60,692 bases of DNA from Clostridiaceae bacterium (GTDB lineage: Bacteria > Bacillota > Clostridia > Oscillospirales > Acutalibacteraceae). Every line of letters starts with the position of its first letter. Position 1 is the stretch's first letter. The stretch is from positions 1 through 60,692 of the forward strand of contig JAEDHT010000008.1 of assembly GCA_016296885.1 (NCBI GenBank), in the 5' to 3' direction. This document shows positions 8,088 through 17,038 of the stretch, in pieces. Under the pieces are notes generated by a model that saw only the letters and a program-made list of their open reading frames with translations, did not search any database and had not been told where the DNA came from. Both the position numbers and the translations under genes were made by a program.

Positions 8088-8813
8088 TTATGAGTCAATT
8101 TCTTCTCTAAGCTTAAGATATGCTTTCAAGAGCGAAATATGCTCGCTAGTGGTGATTTTGAAGTTCATCTCGTCGCCCCATACTACATGAACCTTCTCAC
8201 CAAGCTCAATAAGGAGTGTGCAAGTGGCAACGGTATTTGTGATTCCTCTTTTTATTGCTTCCTCATGCGCCCAGACAAATTTAGATAGACGAAGGCTTTG
8301 TGGAGTTTGAGTTTTAATTATGTTGTCCCTGTCGATTACCTTTCCTGACTCTGCACCATCATCTGTATGCTCTTCAGGACTGCTGAAAAGTATGGCTTCC
8401 GTGGCCGGCAAAGATGTGATAGCTGTTCCGTGTTTTTCGACAGCCTCGATATTTTTGTTGATTATATCGCAGGATACAAGAGGTCTGACTGCATCGTGGA
8501 TTATAATAATATCATCATCATTGCAGTTTTCACGAAGCATATTCATACCATTGCGCAAAGACTCCATACCGGTGGAGCCACCCTCGGTAATATACTTTAA
8601 TTTTGTAATTCCAAATTCATCTGCCCATTTTCTGAGGTCATCTTCCCAACCTTTAAGACAAACTACAGCTATAGCATCTATCGCCTTGCATCGTTGAAAG
8701 CTTTCTAATGTATACATAATTACAGGCTTTCCCTCAACCTCTAAAAACTGTTTTGGGACGTTCATTTTCATGCGTTCTCCAACGCCACCTGCTATTAATA
8801 GTCCAATATTCAT
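8088..8813 (-). CDS. TarI/IspD-type cytidylyltransferase
   Basis: This is a 241-aa member of the IspD/TarI family, which joins CTP to a polyol phosphate. It has the N-terminal LLIAGGVGERM nucleotide loop, KQFLEVEGKPVIMYTL, the HDAVRPLV motif (about 110) and KTQTPQSLR. The C-terminal VWGDEMNFKITT is closer in style to TarI (ribitol-5-P cytidylyltransferase) than to housekeeping IspD, and the surface-polymer neighbours support that. MEP cytidylyltransferase activity cannot be excluded. ATG 8813 fits the family start; a GTG at 8822 with SD aagga is an alternative. Confidence 0.75.
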   Translation of the reverse strand: MNIGLLIAGGVGERMKMNVPKQFLEVEGKPVIMYTLESFQRCKAIDAIAVVCLKGWEDDLRKWADEFGITKLKYITEGGSTGMESLRNGMNMLRENCNDDDIIIIHDAVRPLVSCDIINKNIEAVEKHGTAITSLPATEAILFSSPEEHTDDGAESGKVIDRDNIIKTQTPQSLRLSKFVWAHEEAIKRGITNTVATCTLLIELGEKVHVVWGDEMNFKITTSEHISLLKAYLKLREEIDS

Positions 8814-8834
8814 ACCTTTCACCTGATATCCTTT

Positions 8835-9560
8835 TTATTTTTTACGGTCGTTATACATCTGAACGGCTGTGCTAACATCACCATCATACATAACGCAACC
8901 TTTATTAAGATAAATAGCTCTGTTACAAATCTCCTGGATTCCATCCTTTGAATGGCTAACATAGAGTACTGTTATGCCTTTTTTCATAATTTCGGCAATC
9001 TTTGTCTTACACTTTTTCTTAAAGCTTGCATCACCCACACTGAGTGCCTCGTCAATTACAAGGATGTCCGGATCAATATTGACATTGATTGCAAAACCAA
9101 GTCTCATTCTCATACCGCTGGAATATGTTCTCACCGGTTGATCGATGTAGTCGCCAAGCTCTGCAAATTCAATTACTCTTTCTTCGATTTGCTTTATATA
9201 TTCGTCTGTAAGTCCAAGAATATAGCCTTTAAGATAGATGTTTTCTCTGCCGGTCATCTGAGCTGAAAAGCCTGCTGTAAGCTCAAGCAAAGCAGCCACC
9301 TTTCCATTCACGGTCACATTACCCTTTGTTGGGAAGGTAACACCTGTTATCATCTTAAGCAGGGTAGACTTACCTGCACCATTTGCGCCGATTATACCAA
9401 CAGCCTCACCCTTATAGATTTTGAGGTTAACATCCTTAAGCGCCAAATGCTTTTTAGCACCTTTTACTTCTTTAAAAAGGGATACAAAACGCTGGTGATC
9501 GTTCTTATAAAGTGTATATTCCTTAGTGACATTATCAAACGTAATAATAGGATTTTCCAT
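8835..9560 (-). CDS. ABC transporter ATPase, polysaccharide/teichoic acid export (TagH/Wzt type)
   Basis: This is the ATP-binding subunit of an export ABC transporter. It has Walker A GANGAGKST, the signature TYSSGMRMRLGFA, Walker B ILVIDEALSVGD and a switch His in YVSHS. The EALSVGDxxFxxKC stretch is characteristic of the TagH/Wzt/RfbB group, which moves finished glycans or teichoic acids across the membrane. At 241 aa it lacks the C-terminal substrate-recognition extension found in many Wzt proteins. ATG 9560 has SD aaagga; the longer frame from 9590 has no better site. It pairs with the permease immediately upstream. Confidence 0.9.
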   Translation of the reverse strand: MENPIITFDNVTKEYTLYKNDHQRFVSLFKEVKGAKKHLALKDVNLKIYKGEAVGIIGANGAGKSTLLKMITGVTFPTKGNVTVNGKVAALLELTAGFSAQMTGRENIYLKGYILGLTDEYIKQIEERVIEFAELGDYIDQPVRTYSSGMRMRLGFAINVNIDPDILVIDEALSVGDASFKKKCKTKIAEIMKKGITVLYVSHSKDGIQEICNRAIYLNKGCVMYDGDVSTAVQMYNDRKK

Positions 9561-9590
9561 ATATATTTTTCCTTTACTGGATTGTATCAA

Positions 9591-10424
9591 TTACATTACA
9601 TCGGGAAGCTTTTTGCGGAGTCTGGAATAGTTAAAAAGTCCAAAGAAGAACAGCACAACAAACTCTACAAAAACAATAACAAGCTCTGTTTTATATTCAA
9701 AGAACATTCTGTCATATAAAAATGCGTTTCTATATCCATTCACAAAGAAATTAATAGGATTAAAGAGCATAATGGTTTTTAGTGGTTCAGGTAAGTCATA
9801 GCTGTTATAAACGATACCCGAAAGCCAGAATACACCAGCCATTATTGATACAACAGCGTTTTCAAAGTCACGACTTATAGCACTCATAGGCGCTGTGGAC
9901 CATGCAAAAACCAAGAAAAACATAAACATAAACGGACAATAGAAGAAAAATTGCAGATTATAAAAGCTTGCGCCCTGATTAAACAAAACGTAAATATACA
10001 TAATCGCAGACAAGAATAAGCTTACATACAGTCTTGAAAGTACTGTGTATGTAGGAATAGTAGAAACCGGAAAGCTAACCTTTGTAACAAACTGACTATT
10101 TACCCTGATAGATTTAGAACCCATCAGAATAGAGTCTTGTATAAAAAACCATGGAATAAATCCGACAAGCATAAACAAAAATCTATCAAACTCAAGAATA
10201 TTGCCATGTATCAAAACCTCAATATCACCGGTCTTTTTGAGACCAACAGAAAAAGCAAACCAATACACAAAAAGCGTAAATGCAGGCTTAATAACCGCCC
10301 AAAGGGGACCAACAATAGCACCTTTGTAGGTTTTTAAAAGCTCGTCCTTAGCCAAAAGCAGAATCTGCTTGCCAAAATGTCTATGTTCTTTAAAAATGGA
10401 AAACAAAAATTTCACCGTCCACAA
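9591..10424 (-). CDS. ABC-2 type permease, polysaccharide/teichoic acid export (TagG/Wzm type)
   Basis: This is a membrane protein of up to 277 aa with about six hydrophobic segments. Its N-terminal amphipathic stretch (LLAKDELLKTYKGAIVGPLW) is typical of ABC-2 permeases of the TagG/Wzm family. It forms the channel for the ATPase encoded just downstream. The start is uncertain: TTG 10424, GTG 10415 and TTG 10406 are all possible and none has a strong SD. It is the first gene of the six-gene minus-strand cluster. A TGTCAA (TTGACA on the minus strand) at 10492-10497 could be its -35, but no -10 at ideal spacing was seen. Confidence 0.85.
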   Translation of the reverse strand: MWTVKFLFSIFKEHRHFGKQILLLAKDELLKTYKGAIVGPLWAVIKPAFTLFVYWFAFSVGLKKTGDIEVLIHGNILEFDRFLFMLVGFIPWFFIQDSILMGSKSIRVNSQFVTKVSFPVSTIPTYTVLSRLYVSLFLSAIMYIYVLFNQGASFYNLQFFFYCPFMFMFFLVFAWSTAPMSAISRDFENAVVSIMAGVFWLSGIVYNSYDLPEPLKTIMLFNPINFFVNGYRNAFLYDRMFFEYKTELVIVFVEFVVLFFFGLFNYSRLRKKLPDVM

Positions 10425-10652
10425 ATATATCTATATAAAACAATTCTCATTGCATAAAACAACAAGTATATTTTATTACAATATTTCATTTTGTCAACCT
10501 TATTATGGTTTTTTTGTCAATTAAGACATAAAAAATTGCTATTAACAGCATTTTGTATAAGAAAAAACAATAATGATTTTTTTATGAAGATACGGCAACT
10601 CTACTCCCTTATTCAAAGTACCAATACAATGGAATTAATTGCAAAAATAGTA

Positions 10653-10680
10653 TTGAAAAAAGCTGAAAAAATGTTATAAT
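10653..10680 (+). promoter_or_regulatory. Promoter of pheST
   Basis: TTGAAA (10653-10658), a 16-nt spacer and TATAAT (10675-10680). The predicted leader is about 80 nt and contains an 8-bp pairing (gcttgtat/atacaagc), but it is too short for a T-box. The remaining bases from 10425 to 10652 hold no gene that I can support. Confidence 0.7.
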
Positions 10681-10768
10681 AATGCTTGTATGTTCTATTT
10701 TGATAAAAAACATCTATACAAGCGCAACACATACGCTTTTGTACACATAGGTTGAAAGGACGATTAAT

Positions 10769-11791
10769 ATGAAACAACAGCTTGAAGCTATACGTGAAAA
10801 AGCAGAAAATAAACTGAAAGAATTGGCGGACACTCAAGAGCTAGAGCAACTTCGTGTTGAAATTCTAGGAAAAAAGGGTGAACTAACATCAATTTTAAAG
10901 CAAATGGGTAAGCTCTCTGCTGAGGAACGCCCTGTTATTGGTCAGCTTGCAAATGAAATTCGAAGCTATATCGAGTCTAAAATTGACGAGAAAAAATCAG
11001 AGCTAGAGCAGGCACAGCTTTTAAAACGCCTTGAGGATGAAAAAATTGATGTCACATTGCCGGGCAAAGAATTTTCACTTGGAAACAGACATCCTCTTGA
11101 AACTGTAATAGATGAAATTAAAGAGATATTTGTAGGAATGGGATTTGAAATTGTTGAAGGTCCTGAGGTAGAATCTGATTACTACAACTTTGAAGCACTT
11201 AATATACCAAAGGATCACCCTGCAAGAGACACTCAGGACACATTTTATATAACAGATAATATTTTGCTCAGAACACAGACTTCTCCTGTGCAGGTGCGTG
11301 TTATGGAAAAGCAGAAGCCACCTATAAGAATTTTATCTCCGGGCAGAGTTTATAGAAGCGATGCACTAGATGCCACCCACTCCCCTCTCTTCCATCAGAT
11401 AGAAGGACTTGTGGTAGATAAAGGCATTACATTTGCTGATCTCAAAGGCACATTGGAAACTTTTGTTAAAAGACTTTATGGCGAAGACAGTGTAGTTCGT
11501 TTCCGTCCACACCACTTCCCATTCACAGAGCCTTCTGCTGAGGTTGACGTGCAGTGCTTTGGCTGTCATGGTAAAGGTTGCCGTCTTTGCAAAAACGAAG
11601 GCTGGATAGAGATTTTGGGATGCGGAATGGTTCATCCTAAGGTGCTCGAAAACTGCGGAATAGACCCCGAAGAATACAGTGGCTTTGCTCTTGGTCTTGG
11701 TCTTGAAAGAGTTGCAATGAGACGTTATGGCGTTGATGATATCCGTCTTTTCTATGAAAATGACGTTCGTTTTTTAAAGCAATTTAAATAA
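10769..11791 (+). CDS. pheS: Phenylalanine-tRNA ligase alpha subunit
   Basis: This is the catalytic subunit of the (alpha-beta)2 enzyme that charges tRNA-Phe. The 340 aa comprise an N-terminal coiled coil of about 90 residues that binds tRNA, then a class II synthetase core. The core shows SPLFHQIEG (about 205), RFRPHHFPFTEPSAEV (about 245) and motif 3 GLGLERVAM (about 310). A Cys-rich insert (CFGCHGKGCRLCKNEGW), common in Firmicutes, is present. The SD aaagga lies 8 nt before ATG. pheT follows, so the pair is co-transcribed. Confidence 0.97.
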   Translation: MKQQLEAIREKAENKLKELADTQELEQLRVEILGKKGELTSILKQMGKLSAEERPVIGQLANEIRSYIESKIDEKKSELEQAQLLKRLEDEKIDVTLPGKEFSLGNRHPLETVIDEIKEIFVGMGFEIVEGPEVESDYYNFEALNIPKDHPARDTQDTFYITDNILLRTQTSPVQVRVMEKQKPPIRILSPGRVYRSDALDATHSPLFHQIEGLVVDKGITFADLKGTLETFVKRLYGEDSVVRFRPHHFPFTEPSAEVDVQCFGCHGKGCRLCKNEGWIEILGCGMVHPKVLENCGIDPEEYSGFALGLGLERVAMRRYGVDDIRLFYENDVRFLKQFK

Positions 11792-11816
11792 TTATAACAA
11801 AGAATAGAAAGGAACA

Positions 11817-11870
11817 ATGCCAAACAGAGAATTTTATTCTATGTTTGATTGCATAGGTTATAGATTATGA
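11817..11870 (+). CDS. Possible 17-codon upstream ORF coupled to pheT
   Basis: A strong SD (gaaagga, 11807-11813) precedes ATG 11817 by only 3 nt, or serves a nearby site. The frame reads MPNREFYSMFDCIGYRL and stops with TGA overlapping the pheT start as ATGA. pheT itself has no good SD close to its ATG, so ribosomes finishing this frame could restart on pheT. Two Phe and two Tyr codons occur among 17. The peptide may be incidental, and the hairpin ctatg/catag (11840-11857) could instead bring the SD closer to pheT. Confidence 0.3.
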   Translation: MPNREFYSMFDCIGYRL

Positions 11871-14242
11871 ATTTATCAATGAGATGGCTTCGTGAGTTTG
11901 TTGACATTGGTGAAGTTTCACCAAGAGAATTTGCGGAAGCAATGACAATGAGTGGCTCTAAAGTAGAATGTTATGAGCAAGAGGGCGAAAAACTTAGCAA
12001 TGTTGTTGTTTGTAAAATTGTTTCTATAGAAAAGCACCCTGATGCCGATAAACTGAGGGTGTGCATGGTAGATATAGGCGAAGCTGAGCCAACACAAATA
12101 GTAACCGCCGCTACAAACGTAAACGTGGGTGACCTCGTTCCGGTTGCAAAAGATAAGTCTACACTTGCTGATGGAACAAAAATTACAAAAGGCAAATTAA
12201 GAGGCGTAGCAAGCTTTGGAATGTTCTGCGGACTTGAAGAGATTGGTATCACCAAGAACGATTTTCCTTATGCAGATGAAGACGGTGTTTTCGTAATTCA
12301 AGAAGACTGCAAACCCGGCGATGATATCAGAGATGCTATCGGTCTGGACGACTTAAAAGTAGAATTTGAAATCACATCAAACCGTCCTGATTGTTTCTCT
12401 GTAATCGGACTTGCAAGAGAAGCCGCTGCAACATTTGATAAAGAGCTAAAGCTTCACACTCCTGTAGTTAAAGCAGGAAACGGCAGCAGCGATGGTATGA
12501 TAGATGTAAAGATTGAAAATGAAGACCTCTGTAAGGTATATGCTGCAAGAATTGTTAAAAATGTGCGTGTAAAGCCATCACCACGTTGGATGAGAGAAAG
12601 ACTTAGAGCAATGGGTGTGCGTCCAATTAACAATATAGTTGACATAACAAACTATGTTATGTTGGAGTATGGCCAGCCAATGCACGCTTTTGACCTTCGT
12701 TTTATCAAAGATAACAAAATCAGAATACGCTGTGCAAAAGATGGTGAAGCTTTAACAACACTTGACGGTGTAGAAAGAACACTGAAAAATACTAATCTGG
12801 TTATCGCCGATTCTGAAAAGCCTGTTGCTATTGCAGGCGTTATGGGTGGAGAATATAGCGGAATTATGGATGATACTACCACTATCGTTTTTGAAAGTGC
12901 TAACTTTGCAGGAAGTAGCGTAAGAGTTACAGCCAAAGAGCAAGGAATGAGAACAGATGCAAGCTCCAGATTTGAAAAAGGGCTTGATCCAAACTCATGT
13001 ATACCAGCTCTAGAGAGAGCCTGTGAACTGGTAGAAATGCTTGATGCAGGTGATATACTTGATGGAATTATCATTGATGATCGTTCAAAAGATACTAAGG
13101 TAGAAATAGACTTTGATGCAGATAAGATTAATGCATTTTTATCTACAGATCTCAGCCGTGAGAAAATGGTAGAAATTCTTGAGAAAATCGAATGTAAAGT
13201 TTGTGGCGATAAAATTATCGTGCCTACATTTAGACCTGATCTTCTGCACTTCTGCGATATAGCTGAGGAAATTGCAAGATTTTATGGATATAATAATATT
13301 TCAAGCACCAGTGTGAATGGTGGCGTAAAGGGCAAATATTCTGAGCGTCAGAAGTTTAATAATAAGGTTATGGATGCCATGACCGCTATGGGACTTAGCG
13401 AAATAATGACATATTCCTTTATCAGCCCTAAACAATATGAGAAATTGATGATGCCAAAAAATCATATTTTGAGAAATTCTCTCAAAATTAGCAATCCTCT
13501 GGGTGAAGATACAAGCATAATGAGAACAACTGCTCTCCCCTCTATGCTAGATATACTCAGCAAAAACTATAACAACAGAAACAAGCAAGCATATTTGTTT
13601 GAAATTGCAAAAGAATATATACCAACAGAAGAAAATGAGCTTCCAAACGAAATCAGCAAACTGATATGTGGAATGTACGGCGAAAACATAGACTACTTCA
13701 CAGTAAAAGGCATTGCTGAGGAGCTGTTCAGAACAATTGGTATCAAAAATTTTGACATTGAGAGAGCAAATGATGCCTATGCATATCATCCGGGCAGAAG
13801 CGCTGTAATAAGTGTTGATGGTAATGTGGTTGGTACTATTGGTGAAATTCATCCTCTTGTTTGCAAAAACTTTGACCTATGCACCGTATATTGCTTTGAC
13901 TTTAATCTCGATAAGCTGTTCGAGCTTTATTCAAGCGAACATAAATACAGCCCATTACCAAAATTCCCTGCTGTTTCTCGTGATATCGCAGTAATCTGTG
14001 ATGAAGATTTGCCTGTGCTTTCACTTGAAAAAGCAATATCAAAGGCTGCAGGCAAACTATTAGAAGAGGTAAAACTATTCGACATTTATCAGGGAAAACA
14101 AATTGAAGCCGGTAAAAAGAGCGTTGCTTTCAACATTACACTAAGAAGCAGTGATGCTACCCTGACTGATGATCAGATAAAAAGTGTGATGAAGAAATCG
14201 GTGACAGCGCTTGAATCCTTGGGCGCAGAGCTTAGAAGCTAA
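11867..14242 (+). CDS. pheT: Phenylalanine-tRNA ligase beta subunit
   Basis: At 791 aa it has full bacterial PheT length. In order there are an N-terminal EMAP-type tRNA-binding domain (VCKIVSIEKHPDADKLRVC, about 48-66), B3/B4 editing domain, B5 domain, a catalytic-like core and a C-terminal FDX-ACB anticodon-binding domain (FPAVSRDIAV, about 700). It is needed for PheS function and for editing Tyr-tRNA-Phe. It begins at ATG 11867, 75 nt after pheS. The closest strong SD is over 50 nt upstream, with a hairpin and a 17-codon ORF between. Confidence 0.97.
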   Translation: MNLSMRWLREFVDIGEVSPREFAEAMTMSGSKVECYEQEGEKLSNVVVCKIVSIEKHPDADKLRVCMVDIGEAEPTQIVTAATNVNVGDLVPVAKDKSTLADGTKITKGKLRGVASFGMFCGLEEIGITKNDFPYADEDGVFVIQEDCKPGDDIRDAIGLDDLKVEFEITSNRPDCFSVIGLAREAAATFDKELKLHTPVVKAGNGSSDGMIDVKIENEDLCKVYAARIVKNVRVKPSPRWMRERLRAMGVRPINNIVDITNYVMLEYGQPMHAFDLRFIKDNKIRIRCAKDGEALTTLDGVERTLKNTNLVIADSEKPVAIAGVMGGEYSGIMDDTTTIVFESANFAGSSVRVTAKEQGMRTDASSRFEKGLDPNSCIPALERACELVEMLDAGDILDGIIIDDRSKDTKVEIDFDADKINAFLSTDLSREKMVEILEKIECKVCGDKIIVPTFRPDLLHFCDIAEEIARFYGYNNISSTSVNGGVKGKYSERQKFNNKVMDAMTAMGLSEIMTYSFISPKQYEKLMMPKNHILRNSLKISNPLGEDTSIMRTTALPSMLDILSKNYNNRNKQAYLFEIAKEYIPTEENELPNEISKLICGMYGENIDYFTVKGIAEELFRTIGIKNFDIERANDAYAYHPGRSAVISVDGNVVGTIGEIHPLVCKNFDLCTVYCFDFNLDKLFELYSSEHKYSPLPKFPAVSRDIAVICDEDLPVLSLEKAISKAAGKLLEEVKLFDIYQGKQIEAGKKSVAFNITLRSSDATLTDDQIKSVMKKSVTALESLGAELRS

Positions 14243-14292
14243 ATTTAATACAACTTATTTTATTGTTATTATAAATATTTTTATATTTTTAC

Positions 14293-14321
14293 TTGAAATT
14301 TGGTAAAAAAGCTTGTATAAT
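14293..14321 (+). promoter_or_regulatory. Promoter of ireB
   Basis: TTGAAA (14293-14298), a 17-nt spacer and TATAAT (14316-14321), 38 nt before the ireB start codon. Confidence 0.75.
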
Positions 14322-14358
14322 AATGTCTTAGGAGTTTAAAATTTAGGAGGTGGCAATT

Positions 14359-14604
14359 ATGATTGATAAGACACAGGTTTTTAGTATAGGTGGTAATAGT
14401 GATGATGATGTTAAGATGGCACTTGCCACAGTGTATCAGGCTCTTAAAGAAAAAGGATATAATCCTATCAATCAAATAGTGGGATATATACTATCAGAGG
14501 ATCCAACGTATATCACAACCCATCATAATGCCCGAAATATCATTCGTCGTATCGACCGTGATGATTTACTCGAAATTCTCGTTAAATCATTTTTAGAGGT
14601 GTGA
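14359..14604 (+). CDS. ireB: IreB family regulatory phosphoprotein (UPF0297)
   Basis: This is an 81-aa protein of the UPF0297/IreB family (YrzL in Bacillus). It is recognisable from TQVFSIGG, the LKEKGYNPINQIVGYILSED block and YITTHHNARNIIRRIDRDD. In Enterococcus, IreB is a substrate of the Ser/Thr kinase IreK and tunes cephalosporin resistance. The conserved N-terminal Thr in DKTQVF is the candidate phosphosite. ATG 14359 has the perfect SD aggagg, 8 nt upstream; the GTG at 14350 lies in the SD itself. It usually sits beside ruvX and a DUF1292 gene; here it stands alone with its own promoter and terminator. Confidence 0.93.
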   Translation: MIDKTQVFSIGGNSDDDVKMALATVYQALKEKGYNPINQIVGYILSEDPTYITTHHNARNIIRRIDRDDLLEILVKSFLEV

Positions 14605-14666
14605 TATATCGTCGCATGATGACATTCCTGTATTTTATTCCATTTTGCAAAAATTAAATTTACACA

Positions 14667-14704
14667 TAAAGCCGTCAGATTGTTGCTGATGGCTTTTCTT
14701 TATG
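14667..14704 (+). terminator. Terminator of ireB
   Basis: Stem aaagccgtcag paired with ctgatggcttt (one G-U) around a 7-nt loop, followed by tcttt. Confidence 0.8.
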
Positions 14705-14714
14705 ATATTAAACC

Positions 14715-14763
14715 AACTAAAAAAGCTAAGCCAAAGAGCTGTATTATCTCTGGCTTAGCTTTA
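14715..14763 (-). terminator. Terminator of the dockerin gene 14794-16872
   Basis: On the minus strand a stem of about 15 bp (aaagctaagccagag with ctctttggcttagcttt, one mismatch region) is followed by a U-rich tract. It faces the ireB terminator, as expected for convergent genes. Confidence 0.8.
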
Positions 14764-14793
14764 ATTTATAAGTCTAATAAAATGTATTCTGTT

Positions 14794-16872
14794 TTAGTCA
14801 ACGAGGTACATCACTACATCACGTGAGCGATCTGTGAAAGCATTTGGCTCGTACCATCTGAATGAATTTCCTGTAGAAGAGAAGAATGACAATTCATGAG
14901 TGTTCACCACACTGGAAATTAAAAATGATGAGTTATTTGAATTATATGTAATATTTAACATGGCATCATTACAAATAGAATTATACAGTGCTGTATAAGA
15001 ATTATTACCCTTATATCCGTAATATTTTTTGTTTACTTCATTATAGAGGTAGAAAGAATCATTTTCATAAACGACCGTAAATACAGCCTTTCCATCTACA
15101 TACATTCCATCTTCATCTGATTCAATATCTCTTGCGACTCCATTGTTGCCTGATAGCTCGCCGATTACTGCACAGTTTTTGATAGTCAGAACAACTTTTT
15201 TGCCGATTATCTGGTCCACAGAAGTTGCCTTATTAGTGAGATAAATTTTTTGATTGGCGTTTATTGCACCGGAAGTATCTGTTGATGTATCAGATGTTGT
15301 ATCTGTTGCGGTGTCTGTGGATGTATCTATTACCTCATTATATGAAGAAATAATAGGATATATTTTCACATCACGTGAAAGCGTTGTTTGTGCTGTTGAA
15401 ACATACCAACGGAAAGAATTTTCATTTTCCCCAATAAAGAGTGCAAGCTCTCTCTGTTGTTTTATTGATGAGATTCTGAATAAATCTGAGCCAAAAGTAA
15501 TTGTCATATATGCAGCTTCCGTAAGCTCAGGCGAGAATGCAGATTGTGTCTTATTAGAGTTTGTGAGGTATTTACCAGTAGCATGGCTCTTTAAAAGATA
15601 TGAACCAGATACATATTCAATTATATAAACACAATCACTGCTTGCTGTGAGCTTTCCATCAACAGTTTTTGTTTCAAGTGAATCGGCGTATGAAGAGTTT
15701 GGTTCAGCAGCACTTAATGCCTCGTTGCTGATTGTTATTGCAACCGGTACATTTAAAATCTTATCAAGAGAAGTGATTGGTTCACCAAAAACAACTCTGT
15801 TACCTGTAATTTTAACAGGTTTGGTGTTTGTATCTGTTGATGTGGAAGTATCTGTATCTGATACCGGTTCAGAATCAGTGTTATCGAAGCTACCTAAAGG
15901 CATATAGTTGCTCTTATCTGCAACACGGATTTGGACTGCATCTTTATATGTTGTCGGTAAGCATACAAGATCAACTACAGAACCTTCTGTTACACCGTCC
16001 GGATACATTGCAGGTTTATATGATACAACTTCGCCTGTAGCATCGCTAACACTAGAACTATTAGAATCATATGCACCTAGTTTACAGTTCTTTATTACAG
16101 AAACAGTGTTTATATGATCACCCAATTCTGATACAGTTGATTCAACTGGAGCTATAGGTTTATTCTGTTTAGACATAATAGCTATGGAAGATATATCTGT
16201 TAATTCGTTAAAGCCATTATATAACTTTGTTGTACCTGTAACTTCAACAATGCTGTTTAACTCATAGAAACCGCCTGCGATTCCTTCTTTGTCAAAAATC
16301 ATCAAACCATTGACAGTGCCGTCTTCCTCAACTTCTTCTATGATTACAGTGTTGCCATCATATACATAGCAAACCTGACCTCTTGTGGTAATGGTTTCAC
16401 CAGCGCTTGCTGAGAGAACTTCTTTTATGGAAACAACATCAGTTGTAGCATCAATTTCAGTATCGCTCGATGTATCTAAAGTATCCGTTGAAGTGTCAAT
16501 GATATCGCTTGAGGTGTTTATATCTGTATCAGACTCTAAATCATCCTCGGTATCATTAAATTCTCTGGACTCTGCAGGAAATTCAGAAATAAGTTGGGCT
16601 ATATATTTTTGTATAGTAACAACATCCAACATATTCACGTCTTCATATGGTTCATCTACATCAGCTGCCTCTTTTTGGGCAGTAGATAGATCTGTGAGCT
16701 TAGCCACATAGCGCTGTACTTCAACTACATCTCTCATTGATATATAAGTATCGCCATCAACGTCTCCAAGAGATAGTGCTTTGTCATCAGATTCAGCTGC
16801 AATCGCTGTTGCCATTGATGCTAACATGGTAATAGAAAGCACTATACACAACAATCTTTTAATCGATTTCAT
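14794..16872 (-). CDS. Secreted dockerin protein with OB-fold-like and two repeated C-terminal modules
   Basis: This is a 692-aa exported protein. ATG 16872 is the start (SD gggggt); it is followed by a signal peptide (basic MKSIKR, hydrophobic core, cleavage near AIAAES). Residues ~35-100 form a type I dockerin with two Ca-loop repeats (LGDVDGDTYISMRDVVEVQ and MLDVVTIQKYIAQL). The second loop (DVDEPYEDVN) is degenerate. A Ser/Thr/Asp-rich linker follows. Residues ~145-325 contain probable OB-fold-like segments (YNGFNELTDIS, KDAVQIRVAD). The last ~330 residues hold two paralogous modules, each ending in NSFRWY then SRDV-x-x-Y. No catalytic domain was recognised. It may dock onto a cohesin scaffold or act at the cell surface. 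Confidence 0.75.
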   Translation of the reverse strand: MKSIKRLLCIVLSITMLASMATAIAAESDDKALSLGDVDGDTYISMRDVVEVQRYVAKLTDLSTAQKEAADVDEPYEDVNMLDVVTIQKYIAQLISEFPAESREFNDTEDDLESDTDINTSSDIIDTSTDTLDTSSDTEIDATTDVVSIKEVLSASAGETITTRGQVCYVYDGNTVIIEEVEEDGTVNGLMIFDKEGIAGGFYELNSIVEVTGTTKLYNGFNELTDISSIAIMSKQNKPIAPVESTVSELGDHINTVSVIKNCKLGAYDSNSSSVSDATGEVVSYKPAMYPDGVTEGSVVDLVCLPTTYKDAVQIRVADKSNYMPLGSFDNTDSEPVSDTDTSTSTDTNTKPVKITGNRVVFGEPITSLDKILNVPVAITISNEALSAAEPNSSYADSLETKTVDGKLTASSDCVYIIEYVSGSYLLKSHATGKYLTNSNKTQSAFSPELTEAAYMTITFGSDLFRISSIKQQRELALFIGENENSFRWYVSTAQTTLSRDVKIYPIISSYNEVIDTSTDTATDTTSDTSTDTSGAINANQKIYLTNKATSVDQIIGKKVVLTIKNCAVIGELSGNNGVARDIESDEDGMYVDGKAVFTVVYENDSFYLYNEVNKKYYGYKGNNSYTALYNSICNDAMLNITYNSNNSSFLISSVVNTHELSFFSSTGNSFRWYEPNAFTDRSRDVVMYLVD

Positions 16873-16920
16873 TTTAAAAACCCCCACGATTTATATAAAT
16901 TTGTTCATAAGATAAGAAAG

Positions 16921-16949
16921 ATTATACAACTTTTAGTAACAATAGTCAA
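16921..16949 (-). promoter_or_regulatory. Promoter of the dockerin gene 14794-16872
   Basis: On the minus strand: TTGACT (16944-16949), a 17-nt spacer and TATAAT (16921-16926), about 50 nt before the start codon. Confidence 0.8.
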
Positions 16950-16980
16950 CAATTTAGACATTGTTCATGGCTATTTAGAA

Positions 16981-17012
16981 CAAAAAAATCGGCGAGATAA
17001 ACTCGCCGATTG
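16981..17012 (-). terminator. Terminator of the dockerin gene 17039-18544
   Basis: Ten-base-pair stem (aatcggcgag/ctcgccgatt) around ataaa. On the minus strand it is followed by a run of U residues (A-run at 16981-16987). Confidence 0.88.
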
Positions 17013-17038
17013 AATAATTACAAAGTGAAGATTAATTA

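Noticed and set aside
10681..10768. T-box before pheS
   Set aside because: The leader is about 80 nt, too short, with no T-box consensus or specifier stem seen.
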